A program made the position numbers and the translations under genes. A DNA stretch of 36,537 bases, from assembly GCA_021810145.1 (NCBI GenBank), contig JAJZJL010000040.1, positions 1 to 36,537 on the forward strand, written 5' to 3'. Each line of letters starts with the position of its first letter. Position 1 is the stretch's first letter. Shown piece by piece: positions 25,743 to 33,596 of this stretch. The notes beneath the pieces are model-generated. The model was not told the origin of the DNA. It was given only the letters and a program-made list of their open reading frames with translations, and made no database searches. The stretch comes from Planctomycetota bacterium. GTDB lineage: Bacteria; Planctomycetota; Phycisphaerae; WQYP01.

Positions 25743-26510
25743 ATGCAGATTCAAAATCCTCGACAGCGCAAGTTGATTGACACACTTACCGTACGCCGGT
25801 TTTTGCGACTGGAAGAGGCGATTGCTTTGACCGGTTCGAGTCTGGCAACCATTCGCCGTGATTTTCTTGCCCTGGCGCAGGCCGGATTGGCGCAACGCTT
25901 TCGCGGTGGAATACGCCTGCCGCAATCCGATACCATGCTTCCGTTCGCGCTGCGAAATTCGCTGTATTCCGAAGCTAAACAGCGTCTGGCACAGCGGGCC
26001 GCGGGGCTGTTGCGCGCCGGAGATGTGGTATTTATTGACGGCGGCACCACCACCGCTCATCTGGCCACCTGCCTGCCGGCGGTTCCGCTTCGTATTCTTA
26101 CCAGTTCGGTTCGTCTGGCGGCAATGCTTGATGAGCACTGCCGCCGGCCCGATCTGGATATTTATCTGACCGGTGGCCGGCTGTATCCGCATTCAGGATT
26201 GCTGGTGGGGCCGTCCGCCGCGGCGTCGGTTGATGAGTATCGGGCGCATTGGGCCTTTCTTTCCGTGGGTGGTCTGACCGCCGACGGTCTGTTTAATACC
26301 ACCGATTCCGTCGTTGAAACCGAACGCCGTATGATCGCACATGCTGAAAAGGTGGTAGTCATTGCCGATCACAGTAAGATCGGCCGAACGGCCATGTGCC
26401 GTGTATGCGGACTTGAAGAAGTGGATATCCTGATCACGGAAGGCACCGCACCGCTTGAAATAGTACACGAAAAGCTGGCGGAATGTTCTGTGCAATCCAT
26501 TCTGATTTAG
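25743..26510 (+). CDS. DeoR family transcription regulator
   Basis: This is a 255-residue repressor-type protein. An N-terminal winged helix (RQRKLIDTLTVRRFLRLEEA, then TGSSLATIRRDFLALAQAGLAQRFRGG) binds DNA. A C-terminal DeoR sugar-sensor domain includes VVFIDGGTTTAHLA, DLDIYLTGGRLYPHSGLLVG and VVVIADHSKIGR. DeoR proteins normally sense a sugar phosphate, which fits the divergent sugar-phosphate epimerase operon. The start at 25743 is preferred: AGGAG lies 10 bases upstream and the protein then begins MQIQNPRQRK, as in the family. The upstream ATG at 25716 lies inside a probable operator repeat. Confidence 0.88.
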   Translation: MQIQNPRQRKLIDTLTVRRFLRLEEAIALTGSSLATIRRDFLALAQAGLAQRFRGGIRLPQSDTMLPFALRNSLYSEAKQRLAQRAAGLLRAGDVVFIDGGTTTAHLATCLPAVPLRILTSSVRLAAMLDEHCRRPDLDIYLTGGRLYPHSGLLVGPSAAASVDEYRAHWAFLSVGGLTADGLFNTTDSVVETERRMIAHAEKVVVIADHSKIGRTAMCRVCGLEEVDILITEGTAPLEIVHEKLAECSVQSILI

Positions 26511-27026
26511 CTTATCAATGGCAGTGAAAACCGGCTGTAACGACTCATGCGGTGATACGGGGAAAAGCTGGTGCAGCATCATACATGCTTCCCGGTTATC
26601 CCGCCTCCATCCAACGAAAAAATGGCCGCCTGATTTATCCGGAAGTCACATGGAACGCATCCGCCATTTGTGCGCTCACCTTTTGGCCAAGAACGTTGAC
26701 AAGGGCTTGTGACAGATTCTGCAAGGCATTTTTGGTTCTGATCCTGGGCTTTCTAACGCTGCCGTTACCGGCACCATCAGCCATATCCATTCTCCAATCC
26801 AAGTCGCCATCGCATATACCCGCCGCGCCCGAAACTGATTTGGTCGTTGTTCGTTGATAGTTGATGGTTCCCCCGTATCCGCGCAGTCCGCTTAGAGAGT
26901 TTACCCCGTGCGCGCCGGGGCGGTCCATCCCATCCTGCCAGGAAGCCAATCCGATTCGCCATCGCAGATACCCGCCGCACCTAAAAATCGGTCTGCCCGT
27001 TGCTTCCCGGGTGCGCCGGGTTTCAT
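26511..27026. other. Convergent intergenic region without a clear gene
   Basis: This stretch separates the DeoR and large GH78 gene ends. The longest frame (26635-27105, minus, 156 codons) has biased Trp/Arg/Met composition, no ribosome site and no recognisable domain. The region contains the direct repeat noted at 26794 and 26946 and some simple-looking sequence (around 26840-26870). It looks like decayed DNA, possibly from older gene fragments. No classic terminator with a T-run was seen. Confidence 0.45.
26794..27004 (+). repeat. Degenerate direct repeat, two copies 152 bases apart
   Basis: Copy 1 starts at 26794 and copy 2 at 26946. Both begin CCAATCC, share TCGCCATCGCA and ATACCCGCCGC, and match with four mismatches over the first 33 or so bases, then more weakly for another 25. 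On the minus strand both would encode GGYxRWRxGL. The repeat suggests an old duplication or a piece of a repetitive coding sequence. Confidence 0.45.
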
Positions 27027-27152
27027 TACTCTTTGGCCATTTTCTCATAGTGTTCGCAGGCAATCGCATCCATGTTGCGGAAGCGGTCACAGGCCCCGTT
27101 GACAACGAAAGACCTTATCGCGCTTGTAATAACGTGCGGGAGGACCTTCGGT
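27027..27152 (-). pseudogene. C-terminal gene fragment of unknown family
   Basis: Just after the GH78 stop, on the same strand, one frame reads ITEGPPARYYKRDKVFRCQRG before a stop. The next frame continues ACDRFRNMDAIACEHYEKM and ends MAKE at a TAA (27027-27029). Both pieces have natural-looking residue mixtures unlike the surrounding DNA, so this may be the frameshifted tail of a lost gene. I cannot name the family. Confidence 0.3.
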
Positions 27153-27154
27153 AA

Positions 27155-30001
27155 TTAGCGCGTACCTTGATGGATGCGGCCAGGGCGTTGCTCGCCGGCA
27201 ATGATTGTGTAGAGACCGGGCCGGTCAATGGCCAGAAATTTCCGGGATGCGGTGGTTCGCAGTATTGGTGCCAACTGGCCGTTGATCGAAATCTCCCGTC
27301 CCTTAATACCAACGACCGCGCGCACACCGGGTGGCAGATGAGCCGTAAGCTCTTCGCCCTTTTTGCCCTGTGATGCGCTCAGCACAATATCGCCGTGAGG
27401 TGTCGGTACGCGACCGGACACCCAGCGCAGATTTCCCAAATGCGGCGTGATGGCGGCCGTGGCAAAGCCACCGCTGGTGGGCCGAACACCGAGAATATAT
27501 GCGGTGAGAAAATTCGTGACGCCCGCCGACCAGCCGTGGCAAAGGCTGTTGCGGTACATGGTCAGCCCGGCGGGAAGAAAACCGGAGGCAACACCACGGC
27601 GTTGGGCCGGTCTTGCCGATGGCACCGGCCGTGGTGTTTCGGTGTAAACTTCCCAGAATGTGGTAGCGCCTTCGCGCAACATGCCCCCCCAATATCGCCG
27701 GATGAAATTCAAGGCTTCTCGCGTCCGCCCCAGTCTGCCCAGGGCGCAGATCACATAATAATTGTAATAGGGTGTGGCGATTTGCCTCCACGCGGGGTTC
27801 CGAGGCGCAAGAATCCGCCGGTAAATGGCCCGGCGCTCGAACCGATCAGCCACGCCGCTGTAGATGGCCATGGCATTGACCTGCCGGATGTTGGTAAATG
27901 TGCCGTTGCGATTTGCCAGATACCGCCGCGCCGCCGAGACAATTTCATCGTACCAGTTGAGCCATCGGCGGGCCTGTGCCGCATCACCAATCGCCCGCAG
28001 TAAAAACACACCATCCTTTACCGCCAGGCAGGTGTACAAGTCCGTGGCCATGCACGAAGGCGATTTCGGGTTATGGAAAACCTTCCAGGGAAAGGGGGGC
28101 GACCAGTCGATGAAAAGTCTGTGATTGTGCCGATCGGTAAAGAGATTCTCAGGTCCAAAGCTCGTTTTCATGTAACGTAACATGCTCAAAAGCATTTCAT
28201 GTTGCGATTTGACGTACGTCAGGGCCCCGGTGTGGCGGTAATAATCCGCCAAGCCGACGATCCAGGCGCACGAGTAGCCGGGAATGCCATTGACATCGTT
28301 GACCGGCGGCTGGTCGGCAGGCCGCCCTCCCTGGGCTTTCCGGCGCAGATCGTTCATGGTCAACTGCATAAGAAAATGATCGAGAAACACATCGCTGATC
28401 ACGCCACCGGAAACCTGCAGGTCTCCCATCCATTGAGCGCGATCGCGCTTGGGTCCGTCCCATATTCTTTCCTGCATGCACAAATGGGCGGTGTAGGCAC
28501 CTGTGTACCAGATGCGATTTAGCATGGGATCGGAGCAGTCAAAGGCCCCGCGATAGGTAACAGGATAATACTTAAAATTCAGCCGCAGCGCATTGAGGTG
28601 GATGGGGTGCTTTCCGGCGAAGCGGATCACCGCATATCGAAAAGCGCTCCACGGCGTATGCTGGATGGCTCCGTTGAGCCGCATGGGATTCCAGCCGCCC
28701 AGTACCGGACGCCAGGTGCCCCATGGGGAATCCATGGCCTCGCCCTTGGATTCGCCGGTGCCAATCAACACGCCGCGGGGCAGCGGAAAATGGAATGTTT
28801 GTCCATCCGACGCCATTCGCACCAGGTTGCGACCCTGCAGTAAAAATTGAACGCGAAGCGCTTTGGCTTTCCCCGGCGCTGGATTACCCGCCTGAGCCTT
28901 GATCTGATTTACGGGAAAGGCTATGCGGCCCGCCTGCACATACTTGCGCACCAGCGCGGTAACATTACGTGTGTGTGCCGGATCGGTCAGCACCCCATAT
29001 ACCGCGCGCTGCACAACAGGCGGGGCGGGGTGTGCTTCGATCGGGCCGCCGGTACCGCGAATGTCAATTCGCCCCGCCACCTCCTGGCCAAAGCTCACCA
29101 GCAATTCCGGCGCATGAACGTGATGCGCCGGATCCACTGTCAGGCTGATGGGTAACGCCGGTGCCAGCCGTGATCTCCCCTGATAGCCTGGCCGAAGTAT
29201 GCGTACCATGTGTCCGGATAATTGCCGTGCTACCGTCTTCAGGCCATGAAAAGCGCTGCGGCCGCGCAGCACGCTGACTCTAATGGGTTGGAAGTAAAGG
29301 TGCGCCATATACGCGGTTCCTTCCACCGGCCATGGCGCAAGCTCCGCTTTCCAAGGCCCGCGGCCATAGGGAGCCTTGACGCTGGCACGGGCCCAATGTG
29401 CGGCATTAAAGCCGCCGCGAGTCCACGCATTGGAAACTTGGACCTGTTGGGTTACGCGCCAACTGCTATTTGACCGTAAAATCGTGCGGCCGGCGGCGAG
29501 CAACCATAGAATGATTCCCGCCGCCCCGCCCCGGTTCTTCGCGCGAATCGCAAAGACGTTGTTTCCCGCATGCAGATCTGCCGTGATCGTCAGCCGCCGC
29601 GGATGACGCCATCGCGGCGAAGCGGGCGAACCAATATGGCGACCGGTTGCGGCAATGCGGCGTCCATTGATATAAAGAATAAATCGATTGTCAGCCGTTA
29701 CGTACAATTCGGCCGCTTGCGGTGGGGCGGCCAGGGGCAGCACCCGCCTTAAATAGATCGTTTGACGATTTCCGACATGCGCTGTCCAAATCCATTCGGG
29801 CCAATGAAGTTTGCCATATTTGGCTGCCACCGCCATGCGCGGCCGCGGCAAACCGTAAGTGGGATCAACGGCAGGCGGCCGATAGTTTGCCAACCCAAAC
29901 GTGCTGCTGCCGGTTGTCCGCATGTCCGCGGCCCTGAGGGTATGCGGCCCGATACCAAGTGCCATACACGCAAATATTAAACAACATCCTGTTTTATTCA
30001 T
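27155..30001 (-). CDS. GH78 alpha-L-rhamnosidase, large exported form
   Basis: This is a 949-residue enzyme that removes alpha-L-rhamnose. A signal peptide (NKTGCCLIFACMALGIG) is followed by N-terminal beta domains including AAELYVTADNRFILYINGRR, a rhamnosidase/CBM67-like sandwich. The (alpha/alpha)6 barrel carries IWDGPKRDRAQWMGD, the family's acid-bearing signature. GATTFWEVYTET carries the candidate base, SLCHGWSAGVTNFLTAYILG and VPTPHGDI follow, and a short C-terminal beta domain closes the protein. The start at 30001 is chosen because GGAGA lies 5 bases upstream and the signal peptide is then terminal; the frame extends upstream to 30151 without one. A conserved operator-like module lies 120-250 bases upstream. 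Substrates may include rhamnogalacturonan or rhamnose-capped exopolysaccharide. Confidence 0.92.
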   Translation of the reverse strand: MNKTGCCLIFACMALGIGPHTLRAADMRTTGSSTFGLANYRPPAVDPTYGLPRPRMAVAAKYGKLHWPEWIWTAHVGNRQTIYLRRVLPLAAPPQAAELYVTADNRFILYINGRRIAATGRHIGSPASPRWRHPRRLTITADLHAGNNVFAIRAKNRGGAAGIILWLLAAGRTILRSNSSWRVTQQVQVSNAWTRGGFNAAHWARASVKAPYGRGPWKAELAPWPVEGTAYMAHLYFQPIRVSVLRGRSAFHGLKTVARQLSGHMVRILRPGYQGRSRLAPALPISLTVDPAHHVHAPELLVSFGQEVAGRIDIRGTGGPIEAHPAPPVVQRAVYGVLTDPAHTRNVTALVRKYVQAGRIAFPVNQIKAQAGNPAPGKAKALRVQFLLQGRNLVRMASDGQTFHFPLPRGVLIGTGESKGEAMDSPWGTWRPVLGGWNPMRLNGAIQHTPWSAFRYAVIRFAGKHPIHLNALRLNFKYYPVTYRGAFDCSDPMLNRIWYTGAYTAHLCMQERIWDGPKRDRAQWMGDLQVSGGVISDVFLDHFLMQLTMNDLRRKAQGGRPADQPPVNDVNGIPGYSCAWIVGLADYYRHTGALTYVKSQHEMLLSMLRYMKTSFGPENLFTDRHNHRLFIDWSPPFPWKVFHNPKSPSCMATDLYTCLAVKDGVFLLRAIGDAAQARRWLNWYDEIVSAARRYLANRNGTFTNIRQVNAMAIYSGVADRFERRAIYRRILAPRNPAWRQIATPYYNYYVICALGRLGRTREALNFIRRYWGGMLREGATTFWEVYTETPRPVPSARPAQRRGVASGFLPAGLTMYRNSLCHGWSAGVTNFLTAYILGVRPTSGGFATAAITPHLGNLRWVSGRVPTPHGDIVLSASQGKKGEELTAHLPPGVRAVVGIKGREISINGQLAPILRTTASRKFLAIDRPGLYTIIAGEQRPGRIHQGTR

Positions 30002-30117
30002 AAGAGTCTCCGCGATCTTTTTCGCAAAGAGTTTATACGTTTCGCCAGCTCCCGGGTGGAAAAACGGAACCGCTGCAAAAAAAGAATCGAAACAGCGAAT
30101 CCCGGTATGTACAGGTA

Positions 30118-30249
30118 TCAAAATCGCGATCAGGCCGACGAAACATCGCATTCACAGGCAATTTCACAACAAAACGTCCAATTGGAGAGCCTGAAGGCGG
30201 CGGTTTTCCCCCGATGAATGATCCATATAGACCATTGAAAAAGCTATTG
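30118..30249 (-). promoter_or_regulatory. Conserved regulatory module, copy C, upstream of large GH78 gene
   Basis: Plus-strand ATCGCG at 30123 and ATCGCA at 30145 (22 apart) and TTCACA at 30151 and 30163 (12 apart) repeat the layout found at 21367-21412, including the 28-base offset between the two kinds of site. The 37-bp motif follows at 30213-30249. Over the 56 bases of half-sites about 38 positions agree between copies. It sits 120-250 bases before the GH78 start, and so could be bound by one of the two AraC/XylR regulators flanking the locus. Confidence 0.55.
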
Positions 30250-30396
30250 GTTAACGCCATTGCATGCGCCATAATAAATCCAGCAAGCTCGGTTGAGGTT
30301 TTGATGTTCATTGCGGATCGAACCCAAAACCCGCAACAAGTTATTCATGGCGCGTGTAACTCGTTACTAACCAGAGCATCAATTTAAGCAGGCGTC

Positions 30397-30427
30397 TTGA
30401 CATAGGAGAATCTTGAGAGGCTAAGCA
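30397..30427 (+). promoter_or_regulatory. Possible promoter of the PEP-CTERM transcript
   Basis: A perfect TTGACA (30397-30402) is followed after 19 bases by TAAGCA, a poor -10. It lies about 70 bases before the structured leader and 240 before the start codon. From 30250 to 30396 nothing else was recognised. Confidence 0.25.
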
Positions 30428-30498
30428 TGATTTTGTGAAAATCGAACTGGCAATGGCCCGGCCAGAAGAAGGGAGATGGTGCTCCCTGGATAGAGATG

Positions 30499-30605
30499 AG
30501 CGGCACTTTGGGTTCCGTTGTGTCGGAGCGTAAAGAGGCCGCTGGGTAAGGTGTTTTCTCTTCTGCCGCAAGTCGCGGCAAACCGCAATCTGCCCGGTAG
30601 GCGGA
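30499..30605 (+). ncRNA. Structured leader RNA of the PEP-CTERM gene (three-hairpin element)
   Basis: H1 is a long interrupted helix: AGCGGC (30499-30504) with GCCGCT (30538-30543), CTTT (30506-30509) with AAAG (30532-30535), and TCCG (30514-30517) with CGGA (30524-30527). H2 is TGCCGC-AAGTC-GCGGCA (30564-30580). H3 is TCTGCC-CGGTA-GGCGGA (30589-30605). The linker ACCG (30582-30585) can pair with the H3 loop CGGT. H2, H3, the linker and a CGTAAAG in the first helix match the prepilin leader at 4843-4949; helices are kept where bases differ. The AAGGAG ribosome site follows at 30631. Confidence 0.5.
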
Positions 30606-30643
30606 TAAATTTAGCTCTTCTTCGGAGCAAAAGGAGTTTTATC

Positions 30644-31483
30644 ATGGGTATTAACTCACGTACCGTATTGTTTTCATCTGCCGCTATTGCGGCCTTCGGT
30701 GCATGCATGGCTGGCGTGCCAATGGCAATGGCAACCACTACTGCCACCCCGACAACAATTATCTCGGATACATTTCCAGCCAGCCAGGGGGTGGGTGCCG
30801 GAAGCTACCTGCAAGGGGCAACGCCGGATGTTGGACCGGCCGGCTCTACTTGGACAACGCACTTTTACAACTCAACTACCAGCGTCTATTCGACTCCGAC
30901 GAGCGCCCAGGCACCGTTTATAAATCAGATCGGGTCTTCGGGTAATTATGCGGCCTATTTCCCGAATTCCTCCGGGGGCGACGTAGATGCGGCAATCCCA
31001 TTTACACCATCCGGCAACGGCATACTGACGCTTACAGCGACCCTGTACTATCCGGGGGGCGACGGATGGGTAGCACTGGGCTTCGCGAATTCCGCGGCTA
31101 CCGCCGATCCATACGGCCAGTCCGGCCCATGGGCCTACCTGGATGCCGGAGGGGGGCTGAATCCCGGCGGTGTAATCCACGGATATGTCAACAGCCATAC
31201 AAACACCGTGACACTCACATTCAACCCCGTTACCTTGGTGGAAACCTTCAGCGGACCTACCCTCACCAGTGGTACGCCCGTTACATTAACCGAGACGCTT
31301 ACCAGTGCCCCGACCATTAACTCCATCTTTTTTGCACAAAGGGGCATTTCCGGTGGGTACTTCAGCAATGTAACGCTCACGCAAGGGCCGGAACAAGCTG
31401 TACCGGAACCGGCGTCCTGGGGTTTGCTGGGCTTGGGCGGAGTCGCGGGGCTGATGCTGCTACGTCGCCGCAAACTGGCCTGA
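30644..31483 (+). CDS. PEP-CTERM exported protein
   Basis: This is a 279-residue secreted protein of unknown function. A signal peptide covers about residues 5-29 (VLFSSAAIAAFGACMAGV). The body is rich in Thr, Ser, Gly and Pro and probably folds as a beta-sandwich; DGWVALGFANS and WAYLDAGG hint at a lectin/LamG-like fold, weakly. The C-terminus (253-279) is VPEPASWGLLGLGGVAG, a hydrophobic stretch and RRRKLA: a complete PEP-CTERM signal with its transmembrane helix and basic tail. The start at 30644 is chosen because AAGGAG lies 7 bases upstream; the longer frame to 30518 runs through the structured leader. It shares that leader with the prepilin gene. Confidence 0.87.
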   Translation: MGINSRTVLFSSAAIAAFGACMAGVPMAMATTTATPTTIISDTFPASQGVGAGSYLQGATPDVGPAGSTWTTHFYNSTTSVYSTPTSAQAPFINQIGSSGNYAAYFPNSSGGDVDAAIPFTPSGNGILTLTATLYYPGGDGWVALGFANSAATADPYGQSGPWAYLDAGGGLNPGGVIHGYVNSHTNTVTLTFNPVTLVETFSGPTLTSGTPVTLTETLTSAPTINSIFFAQRGISGGYFSNVTLTQGPEQAVPEPASWGLLGLGGVAGLMLLRRRKLA

Positions 31484-31513
31484 TATCTTTGTAAACCTCC
31501 TTGGATTCTGCTG

Positions 31514-31545
31514 GCCGTGGCGGCCTGAACTCAGGCCGCCACGGC
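31514..31545. terminator. Perfect 15-bp inverted repeat after the PEP-CTERM gene
   Basis: GCCGTGGCGGCCTGA (31514-31528) and its exact complement (31531-31545) are separated by two bases, which makes a very stable hairpin 30 bases past the stop at 31483. There is no T-run on either side, so it is not a textbook rho-independent terminator; it could stabilise the 3' end or stop transcription from both directions. Confidence 0.5.
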
Positions 31546-31644
31546 GAAGCGGATCTGGTTGAAGACCACCGCCAGCATGATGTAAATGGGGCGGCCTTCT
31601 GTGGCGGTCAATGAAGCCATGATCGCCACATGTGGATTGCTCAT
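31531..31644 (-). pseudogene. Short C-terminal-like fragment, unknown family
   Basis: A 37-codon frame from the ATG at 31644 ends AVVFNQIRFAVAA at the stop inside the inverted repeat. In-frame sequence continues upstream (AKPWVFVVS) to a TGA without a ribosome site. The residue mix looks like the tail of a real membrane or transport protein, so a relic is more likely than an intact small gene. No function is assigned. Confidence 0.25.
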
Positions 31645-31827
31645 CGACACAACAAAAACCCATGGCTTGGCCAATAATCACGGGTCGGCAGTGGTGCGGG
31701 GTGGGGCATAAGTGGAGCGGCTACAGGAATTGTCCAATCGATTGATCTTTTCATCGGAACTCTCAACACTGTTCTCAATTCTGAATTGATCATACAATCA
31801 GTTTATTACTCAGGAGATGTATCGCTT

Positions 31828-33408
31828 ATGACTAAAAAGCAGCGAGTGGGTTTGTCAAGACGTGAGATCATCGCATCAGCCGCAACATTCATGGCGGCGG
31901 GCGGGGCGGCTAAACGTGTATTGGCCGTTGAAGCGCCAGATTCTCGCCGGACCCGCCGGGAGTTCCCTGACATCGCCAGTGGTAATCCTGATTTGCCGGA
32001 ATTCCACGGACCGCGTGTGATCGGTGCCACGCCGGGACGTGATTTTCTTTTCCAGGTGCCACATACCGGCGCTACCCCGCTGGTTCTTTCCGCCAGCGGT
32101 CTGCCGCGCGGCCTGCGGATGACGGATACCGGACTGATCCGCGGAAAAATTCAATCGCCCGGCACATATAACGTACGGTTGACGGCCACCAACCGGGCGG
32201 GCCATGCCCACCGAGTTTTACGCATCGTCGCGGGGCAGCACAAACTTGGGCTTACGCCGCCCATGGGCTGGAATTCCTGGTATGCCTACAGTACCGGTAA
32301 TACCGCGGAACTGACCCGGGCGGCGGCGGATGCGCTGGTGAAGCACGGCCTGGCCGCCAAGGGCTTTATGTACGTCAACCTTGACGATGGATGGCAAGGT
32401 GGCCGCACTGCGTCCGGTCAAATCATGCCCACGGAGAAGTTTGGCAATATGCAGGCGCTTATTGCGCATGTGCATGAACTCGGATTGAGATTTGGAATTT
32501 ATTCATCGCCCGGACCGCAAACCTGCGCACATCACACCGGCAGTTGGGGGCATGAACTGCTTGATGCGCAGAGTTACGCCCGTTGGGGTGTGGATTTCCT
32601 GAAGTATGACTGGTGCAGCTATACCAAGGAAGTGCCGCGGCATCCGGATCTGCAGCAGTACATCAAGCCCTATGCCGTGATGCGGCGGGCGCTGGATTCC
32701 GTGGACCGGGACATTTTTTTCAGCTTATGCCAGTACGGTATGGCGCATGTCTGGACCTGGGGCGCAAAGGCTCCGGTTTTTGGCAATCAGTGGCGCACCA
32801 GCGGTGATATTATTGATACCTGGGCGGCGATTTCACGCAATGGATTTGACGCTCAACGGCAGCTATATCCCTTTGCGGGCCCGGGCCACTGGAACGATCC
32901 ATGCATGCTGATGCTCGGCTATGGAAAATACTGGTCCGGTGCCTTGCGACCCACCCGGCTGACTCCGCATGAGCAACTTTTGCAGGTGACGCTATGGAGC
33001 ATGCTGGCTGCGCCTATGGTTTTAAGTTGCGATCTCGACAAGCTCGATAAATTCACGATTGATCTGGTAACCAACACGGAGATTATTGCCGTAGACCAGG
33101 ATGAACTGGGAATGCAGGGGCAATGCGTGGACCGTCAGGCCGGTGGCATGGAGATTTGGGCGCGTCCACTGTGGGATGGCACCGTAGCGGTGGCGCTATT
33201 TAACCGGGGGGCAAAATCGCAAACCGGCCATATCGCGTCCTGGGACATGTTAGATCCGGTACTGCCACGCGGTGCCCGGACACTTCGCGGATCACAACAA
33301 GTTCGTGACCTGTGGAAACGCAAAACATTAGGCTCAATGGCTCGCATCAGCATGCCGGTGCCCAGCCATAGCGCTGTGATGTTGAAAATAGGAAACCCTG
33401 CCCATTAA
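31828..33408 (+). CDS. GH27 family alpha-galactosidase
   Basis: This is a 527-residue exported enzyme that releases terminal alpha-galactose with retention. A Tat-like leader (SRREIIASAATFMAAGGAA) is followed by a small Ig-like domain (about 60-135, ending GTYNVRLTATNRAG) of the kind often fused to bacterial GH27. The barrel starts TPPMGWNSWYAY and has YVNLDDGWQGG. The nucleophile is Asp261 in FLKYDWC and the acid/base Asp327 in WRTSGDI; AGPGHWNDPCML is also diagnostic. A C-terminal beta domain ends in SHSAVMLKI. AGGAG lies 11 bases before the chosen ATG, giving a leader free of the extra 14 residues of the longer frame. A related beta-L-arabinopyranosidase activity cannot be excluded. Confidence 0.93.
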   Translation: MTKKQRVGLSRREIIASAATFMAAGGAAKRVLAVEAPDSRRTRREFPDIASGNPDLPEFHGPRVIGATPGRDFLFQVPHTGATPLVLSASGLPRGLRMTDTGLIRGKIQSPGTYNVRLTATNRAGHAHRVLRIVAGQHKLGLTPPMGWNSWYAYSTGNTAELTRAAADALVKHGLAAKGFMYVNLDDGWQGGRTASGQIMPTEKFGNMQALIAHVHELGLRFGIYSSPGPQTCAHHTGSWGHELLDAQSYARWGVDFLKYDWCSYTKEVPRHPDLQQYIKPYAVMRRALDSVDRDIFFSLCQYGMAHVWTWGAKAPVFGNQWRTSGDIIDTWAAISRNGFDAQRQLYPFAGPGHWNDPCMLMLGYGKYWSGALRPTRLTPHEQLLQVTLWSMLAAPMVLSCDLDKLDKFTIDLVTNTEIIAVDQDELGMQGQCVDRQAGGMEIWARPLWDGTVAVALFNRGAKSQTGHIASWDMLDPVLPRGARTLRGSQQVRDLWKRKTLGSMARISMPVPSHSAVMLKIGNPAH

Positions 33409-33529
33409 TCGCAATGAGGGGAACGAACGTGCGGCCGATGATCCATTACCTGTACCACGATAAACGCAACGCATGTATCATGGGCTCAAGATAGCCGGGA
33501 ACAGGGGGCGATTACAGAGGTCTGAAGAG

Positions 33530-33548
33530 GCACGGGTGATGCCCGTGC
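33530..33548 (+). promoter_or_regulatory. Hairpin in the GH3 leader
   Basis: GCACGGG (33530-33536) pairs perfectly with CCCGTGC (33542-33548) around a five-base loop, about 48 bases before the GH3 start. The gap from 33409 holds no gene. The hairpin may affect translation or transcript stability; it is not part of a known riboswitch that I recognise. Confidence 0.3.
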
Positions 33549-33596
33549 GGTACTTGGTGGGTGCCTGGCTTAATATTACTAAACGGAGTGTATACG

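Noticed and set aside
26635-27105. 156-codon minus-strand frame in the convergent gap
   Set aside because: Composition is unlike a folded protein, the internal repeat explains its repeated GGYxRWR segments, and no ribosome site is present.
30564-30605. Match to the c-di-GMP-I (GEMM) riboswitch
   Set aside because: GGCAAACC and GGTAGGCGG resemble pieces of that aptamer, but the tetraloop-receptor helix and the order of conserved blocks are missing.
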